Shown: piece by piece, positions 60,395-64,000 of the stretch
Layout of the letters: each line of letters starts with the position of its first letter
Position numbering within the stretch: the first letter of the stretch is position 1
Source of the DNA: Cereibacter_A azotoformans
Lineage (GTDB): Bacteria; Pseudomonadota; Alphaproteobacteria; Rhodobacterales; Rhodobacteraceae
Strand: one strand, 5' to 3'
Length of the DNA: 64,000 nt
NCBI RefSeq assembly: GCF_003050905.1
Contig: NZ_QAOT01000019.1
Made by a program: the position numbers and the translations under genes
Notes under the pieces: model-generated
The model's input: the letters and a program-made list of their open reading frames with translations, nothing else
What the model was told of the DNA's origin: nothing
Databases searched by the model: none

Positions 60395-61445
60395 AGCCCA
60401 GCACCTCCGTCAGCAGCTGGTGGCGTTCCAGATAGGCCCGCGCCTCGGCGCCGCGCCCCGTCTCGACCGAGACGAGCAGGTTGCCGAACGGATGCGGGCC
60501 GATCTCCTCGATCGCACCGGCGAGGATGTTGACCGCGATCCCCAGCTCGCCCGTCAGGCGCGCGAGCATCGGGTCGGTCGCATGGCGGCCGGCAAAGGTG
60601 ATACGGATCACCTCTTGCGAGTGCCCTTCGGGCGGGGCGGGCCGCAGGCGGTTCGCCACAAAGGCCGGCAGCGTCACCCCCGTCACCCCCGACAGGAACG
60701 ACCGCGTGGTGGGATGCGCGGGCCGCACGAAGATGTCGTAGGTCGGCCCCGCCTCGACGATGCGCCCGCCGTCGATCACCGCCATATGGGTGGCGATGTC
60801 GCGCAGCACGCCCATCTCATGCGTGATGAGCAGGATCGTCAGCCCGAGGTCGCGGTTGATATCGGCCAGAAGGCGCAGCACCGTCCGCGTCGTCTCGGGA
60901 TCGAGCGCCGAGGTGGCCTCGTCCGACAGCAGCACCTTGGGCCCGGTGGCCAGCGCCCGCGCGATCCCCACGCGCTGCTTCTGCCCACCCGACAGCTCGG
61001 CCGGATAGCGGTCGGCCAGCGCCTCGAGGCCCACGCGCGCGATCAGATCCTCGACCCGCGGCCGGATCTCGGCCTTGGGCCTGCCCGCGATCTCCAGAGG
61101 CAGCGCGACATTGCCAAATACGGTGCGCGAGGCGAGCAGGTTGAAATGCTGAAAGATCATGCCGACCTCGCGGCGGATCTCGCGCAGCTCGGCGCCCGTC
61201 GCCGCGCCCACGTCGCGCCCGCCGACCAGCACCCGGCCCCCCGTGGGCCGTTCCAGCCCGTTGACCATGCGCAGCAGGGTGGATTTCCCCGCTCCCGAGC
61301 GGCCGATGATGCCGGTGATCGTGCCGGGCTCGACCGTCAGCGAGCAATCGGCCAGCGCCATGACCGGCGCGCCACCCTTCTGGGCGAAGGACTTCTCGAC
61401 CCTGTCGAAGGTGATCGCCGCACCCTGTGCCTGTTCAACGCGCAT
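60384..61445 (-). CDS. metN: Methionine ABC transporter ATP-binding protein
   Basis: A 353-residue ATPase. Walker A GRSGAGKST at residues 48-56, signature LSGGQKQRVGIARAL near 155 and Walker B VLLSDEATSALDP near 175. The C-terminal 80 residues form the NIL domain (RITFAGRHATDPMLARLTGE) that binds methionine and inhibits transport when the cell is replete. Start ATG 61445, behind AAGGAG. Divergent from a trans-sulfuration enzyme gene with a 298-base region between. Confidence 0.94.
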   Translation of the reverse strand: MRVEQAQGAAITFDRVEKSFAQKGGAPVMALADCSLTVEPGTITGIIGRSGAGKSTLLRMVNGLERPTGGRVLVGGRDVGAATGAELREIRREVGMIFQHFNLLASRTVFGNVALPLEIAGRPKAEIRPRVEDLIARVGLEALADRYPAELSGGQKQRVGIARALATGPKVLLSDEATSALDPETTRTVLRLLADINRDLGLTILLITHEMGVLRDIATHMAVIDGGRIVEAGPTYDIFVRPAHPTTRSFLSGVTGVTLPAFVANRLRPAPPEGHSQEVIRITFAGRHATDPMLARLTGELGIAVNILAGAIEEIGPHPFGNLLVSVETGRGAEARAYLERHQLLTEVLGYVG

Positions 61446-61743
61446 CCGGGCTCCTTGCTGCCCAACGTCTGGCCTCCCGCGAGTCGCGATAGACCGGATC
61501 GGCGCGCGGGGCGCAAGCCCCGCCATACCTCTGCGCCGACGCCCGCACGGAAGCTTGGCCCGGCCCCCGCCCCTTCCGCCCGGACCCGCGTTCCGCCATA
61601 GCCGCCCTCCGGCGCACCGCCGGTCCGGCCCGCGCGCCCGGCGCGGGAGAGCGTTCTTTTTATGCCCCCCTGCCCCCGCTTGCCGGTCCCGCTCCGGGGC
61701 GCTACCACCGGCCAGCGGGCCGACCCCGCCCGGAGGAGCCGAG

Positions 61744-62883
61744 ATGACCGAACGCCGCCTGTCCCCCGAAACGCTCGCCGCGCAGGCGCTCGGGCATGTC
61801 GATGGCGCGACCGGGGCGCTGATCCCCTCGATCCATCCCTCGACCACCTACGAGCGCGACGCCGACACCGGCTATTCCCGCGGCCGCGTCTATGCCCGCG
61901 CCGACAATCCCACCTTCGACACGCCCGCCGATCTGCTGACGCGGCTCGAGGGCGGGGCCGAGAGCCTGCTCTTTTCCTCGGGCATGGCGGCGGCGACGGC
62001 GGTCTTCCTCGCGCTGGCGCCCGGCGATCATGTGCTGGCGCCGCGGGTGATGTATTGGGCCCTGCGCGGATGGCTGCTCGATTTCGCCACCCGCTGGGGG
62101 ATCGAGGTCGAGCTGGTGGACACGTCCGACCTCGACGCGCTGGCGGCGGCGGTGCGGCCGGGCCGGACGCGGCTGATCTGGCTCGAGACGCCCGCCAACC
62201 CGACGTGGGAGGTGGCCGACATCGCCGCCGTGGCCGACATCGCCCGCGCCGCCGGGGCGCGTCTGGCGGTGGATTCCACCGTGGCCACCCCCGTCCTGAC
62301 CCGCCCGCTCGAGCTGGGCGCCGATCTCGTCATGCATTCGGCCACCAAATATCTCAACGGCCACACCGACGTGGTGGCGGGCACCCTGACCTGCGCGCAG
62401 CGGGATGACTCCTGGGCCCGGATCGCCGCGGTCCAGCGCCAGAACGGCGCGATCCTCGGCCCGTTCGAGGCGTGGTTGCTGCAGCGCGGCATGCGCACGC
62501 TCTATCCCCGGCTGCGCTGGCAATGCGCTTCGGCCGCGGCGCTGGCCGAGCGGCTGGCCGCCCATCCCCGCGTGGCCGAGGTGCTCTATCCCGGTCTCGC
62601 CTCGCATCCGGGCCACGCCATCGCGCGGCGCCAGATGCAGGGCGGCTTCGGCGGGATGCTCTCGGTCCGCGTCGCGGGAGGGCGCGAGGCCGCCATCGCC
62701 ACCGCCGCACGGGTCAGGCTCTGGACCCGCGCGACCTCGCTCGGCGGGGTGGAAAGCCTGATCGAGCACCGCGCCAGCATCGAGGGCCCGACCTCGCCGG
62801 TCCCCGACGACCTGCTGCGCCTGTCGGTCGGGCTGGAGTCGGCCGAGGATCTCTGGGACGACCTCGCCACCGCCCTGGGCTGA
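61744..62883 (+). CDS. Trans-sulfuration PLP enzyme (cystathionine gamma-synthase/beta-lyase family)
   Basis: A 379-residue Cys/Met-metabolism PLP enzyme. SIHPSTTYERDADTGYSRGR Y near residue 30 and SSGMAAATAVFLAL near 80 are typical; the PLP Lys lies in HSATKYLNGHTDVV near residue 200, and the C-terminus SLGGVESLIEHRAS has the substrate-binding region. Sequence alone does not separate gamma-synthase, beta-lyase or O-acetylhomoserine sulfhydrylase. Start ATG 61744 behind GGAGGAG. Divergent from metNIQ, consistent with a methionine-supply role. I looked for a SAM-II or SAM/SAH riboswitch in the shared region and did not find one. Confidence 0.85.
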   Translation: MTERRLSPETLAAQALGHVDGATGALIPSIHPSTTYERDADTGYSRGRVYARADNPTFDTPADLLTRLEGGAESLLFSSGMAAATAVFLALAPGDHVLAPRVMYWALRGWLLDFATRWGIEVELVDTSDLDALAAAVRPGRTRLIWLETPANPTWEVADIAAVADIARAAGARLAVDSTVATPVLTRPLELGADLVMHSATKYLNGHTDVVAGTLTCAQRDDSWARIAAVQRQNGAILGPFEAWLLQRGMRTLYPRLRWQCASAAALAERLAAHPRVAEVLYPGLASHPGHAIARRQMQGGFGGMLSVRVAGGREAAIATAARVRLWTRATSLGGVESLIEHRASIEGPTSPVPDDLLRLSVGLESAEDLWDDLATALG

Positions 62884-63017
62884 GGCACCCGCTGCGCTGC
62901 CGGATCACCGCCTCGACCCGGCGTCCCTCGACGCACCCCCGGCCCTGCGCACCGCGATGAAACAGTGCGTTCGCGGAGGTGGCTCCACCATTGCTTGCTT
63001 TGGAACGTGATTCGTGC

Positions 63018-63140
63018 CATGAAGGGCGGGCAAAGCTTCCTCTTTCGACCTTCTGTTTCCCTTCGGCTTCAGTTGCGACTCTGACAGGACTGAGCCAAGC
63101 CATCGCATCCTGCGGATGGCACAAGACAGGAGACGTCACG
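63018..63140 (+). promoter_or_regulatory. Structured cspA leader RNA, copy 2
   Basis: About 123 bases nearly identical to the leader at 10470-10595. The helices are UCAGUU 63069-63074 with GACUGA 63088-63093 (a G-U pair replaces A-U) and GCCAUC 63099-63104 with GAUGGC 63115-63120. Conserved CTTTCGACCTTCTGTTTCC lies upstream of them. The ribosome-binding site is CAGGAG at 63126-63131. Confidence 0.65.
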
Positions 63141-63347
63141 ATGGCCACTGGCACCGTGAAATGGTTCAACACCACCAAAGGTTTCGGCTTCATCGCTCCG
63201 GCGGGTGGCTCCAAGGATGTGTTCGTTCACATCAGCGCGCTTGAGCGCGCCGGCATCCGCCAGCTGGACGACGGCCAGGCCGTCACCTTCGATCTCGAGC
63301 GCGACCGCAACGGCCGCGAGTCGGCGACGAACCTCGCCCTCGCCTGA
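63141..63347 (+). CDS. CspA-family cold shock protein, copy 2
   Basis: A 68-residue OB-fold RNA chaperone, nearly identical to the copy at 10596. RNP1 KGFGFI and RNP2 VFVHI are intact; sequence starts MATGTVKWFNTTKG. Start ATG 63141. It has its own leader and terminator, so the two genes can be regulated separately though in the same way. Confidence 0.95.
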   Translation: MATGTVKWFNTTKGFGFIAPAGGSKDVFVHISALERAGIRQLDDGQAVTFDLERDRNGRESATNLALA

Positions 63348-63370
63348 GCGATCCGATCAGCGAGACAGGA

Positions 63371-63396
63371 ACGGGCGGCGCTGCCGCCCGTTTTTC
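63371..63396 (+). terminator. Intrinsic terminator after cspA copy 2
   Basis: A 9-bp stem ACGGGCGGC with GCCGCCCGT, a GCT loop and five T directly after. Almost the same as the terminator of copy 1. Confidence 0.9.
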
Positions 63397-63547
63397 TTTG
63401 CGCTTGTCCTGCCGGGCCCGAAGCCTCCAACGCCGCTCCTGTGCTCCCACTCTTTGCGGCTCCTGCGGCCATCCGGGCGCCGGAAAGGCGGGACCGTGTG
63501 GCGGCGACGAGGGAGGGGCGAGATGCGTCGCTCATCCGCGGCCCCCG

Positions 63548-64000
63548 TCAGTTCTGCCACAGGCGCTCGCGTTCGACGCGGCCTTGATCGTCCAGCCGCA
63601 CCTCGACCGTGTCGCCGTAGGGGTTGGTGGCGAGCGCGGTGACATGCCGCCCGCCCCGCTCCATGAAGCCGATGTCGGTGTAGCCGAGCGCGACCAGCTT
63701 TTCCCGCGCCGCGGCCTCGGACAGCGAGCGGCGGTCGTCGCGCTCGCGCTCGAAATCCTTCAGGGTTCCGTTGCGCGAAAATTCGATCTCGATCCGCATT
63801 CCGTCGGTGGCAAAGCCCTCGACCGAGATTTCGCCGTCGTCGTCCAGATCGATCTCGGTCAGGCGGGCGATCTCGGCAAGGCGCGGCTCGGCCCGGACGG
63901 CGGCGGGCAGCAGGGTCTCGATCAGCGGCTGCGGCAGACCCGCGCCATCGGTCTGAACTTCCAGCAGCCGGTCACCCCGCGCCTCGGCCCGGAGCCAGCC
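63548..64000 (-). CDS. PepSY-like protein, 5' end outside the window
   Basis: The open frame runs to the right edge with no interruption, giving 150 residues of the C-terminal part. EIDLDDDGEISVEGFATDG MRIEIEFSRNG (two strands, split here) and LSEAAAREKLVALGYTDIGF, then NPYGDTVEVRLDDQGRVE read as two PepSY-like units. The helix-strand-strand pattern with acidic turns is typical of small periplasmic or membrane-associated PepSY proteins. A start at 63799 would cut the first unit and is rejected. Function and N-terminus are unknown. Confidence 0.65.
   Translation of the reverse strand, partial: GWLRAEARGDRLLEVQTDGAGLPQPLIETLLPAAVRAEPRLAEIARLTEIDLDDDGEISVEGFATDGMRIEIEFSRNGTLKDFERERDDRRSLSEAAAREKLVALGYTDIGFMERGGRHVTALATNPYGDTVEVRLDDQGRVERERLWQN

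Noticed and set aside
61446..61743. SAM-II or SAM/SAH riboswitch between metN and the PLP-enzyme gene
   Set aside because: The conserved GCUAAAAAG-type or AACGGCUUCC-type cores are absent; only a short GGGGC-GCAA-GCCCC hairpin (61508-61521) is seen.
63548..63799. An 83-residue complete gene starting at 63799
   Set aside because: The frame continues open with domain-like sequence to the window edge, so this Met is internal.

Overview
The window is GC-rich, densely coded alphaproteobacterial chromosome. Gene families and organisation (CspA pair, hdhA-type SDR, ArgP/ArgO, metNIQ, cobalamin genes with CobB, FecBCD-type uptake) point to the Rhodobacterales, near Rhodobacter/Cereibacter; this placement is inference from family resemblance, not a search.

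Layout. 1-7.7 kb: a GntR regulator, a decayed TonB-dependent receptor, then an intact TonB receptor converging on a CeuE/Fec-type ferric-siderophore ABC operon with a divergent DUF2218 gene. 7.8-11.3 kb: small hypothetical genes and a CspA gene, interspersed with a broken Crp/Fnr regulator and a broken response regulator. 11.4-20.5 kb: two short-chain dehydrogenases (one very like E. coli 7-alpha-hydroxysteroid dehydrogenase), a regulator, an SH3 lipoprotein, a DMT exporter, a YegD-like Hsp70, a TbpB-like lipoprotein with a Slam-like outer-membrane barrel, and a divergent ArgP/ArgO pair. 20.5-24.8 kb: a serine-recombinase relic, a chemoreceptor overlapping a PhnD-type binding protein, and two gene-poor gaps.

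The main feature is a minus-strand run of 21 genes, 52557 down to 24787, mostly joined by ATGA overlaps or very short gaps. It encodes a complete extracellular-type contractile injection system (eCIS/phage-tail-like particle): DUF4255 cap-like protein, Ig-like protein, sheath 1, tube 1, sheath 2 with an inserted Ig-like domain, tube 2, small DUF5908-like protein, LysM tube-end protein, gp27/gpD-like hub, gpV-like spike, DUF2169 protein, PAAR-like DUF4150 tip, gp25, baseplate J, tail protein I-like, a collagen-like fibre protein and its paralogue, a tape-measure candidate, an AAA+ ATPase, an unknown protein, and finally a 1269-residue protein ending in a non-specific-nuclease-like domain, the best cargo candidate. 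A sigma70-like promoter lies at the end of the preceding acetyltransferase gene. No capsid, terminase, integrase, lysis or T6SS membrane-complex gene is present.

52.7-64 kb: a hexapeptide acetyltransferase, a KefB-type antiporter divergent from a double-domain universal stress protein, a cobalamin riboswitch ahead of a CbiM-like transporter and cobB, metQ-metI-metN divergent from a trans-sulfuration PLP enzyme, a second CspA gene whose leader RNA matches the first with compensatory changes, and a PepSY-like gene running off the right edge. No tRNA, rRNA or CRISPR was seen.
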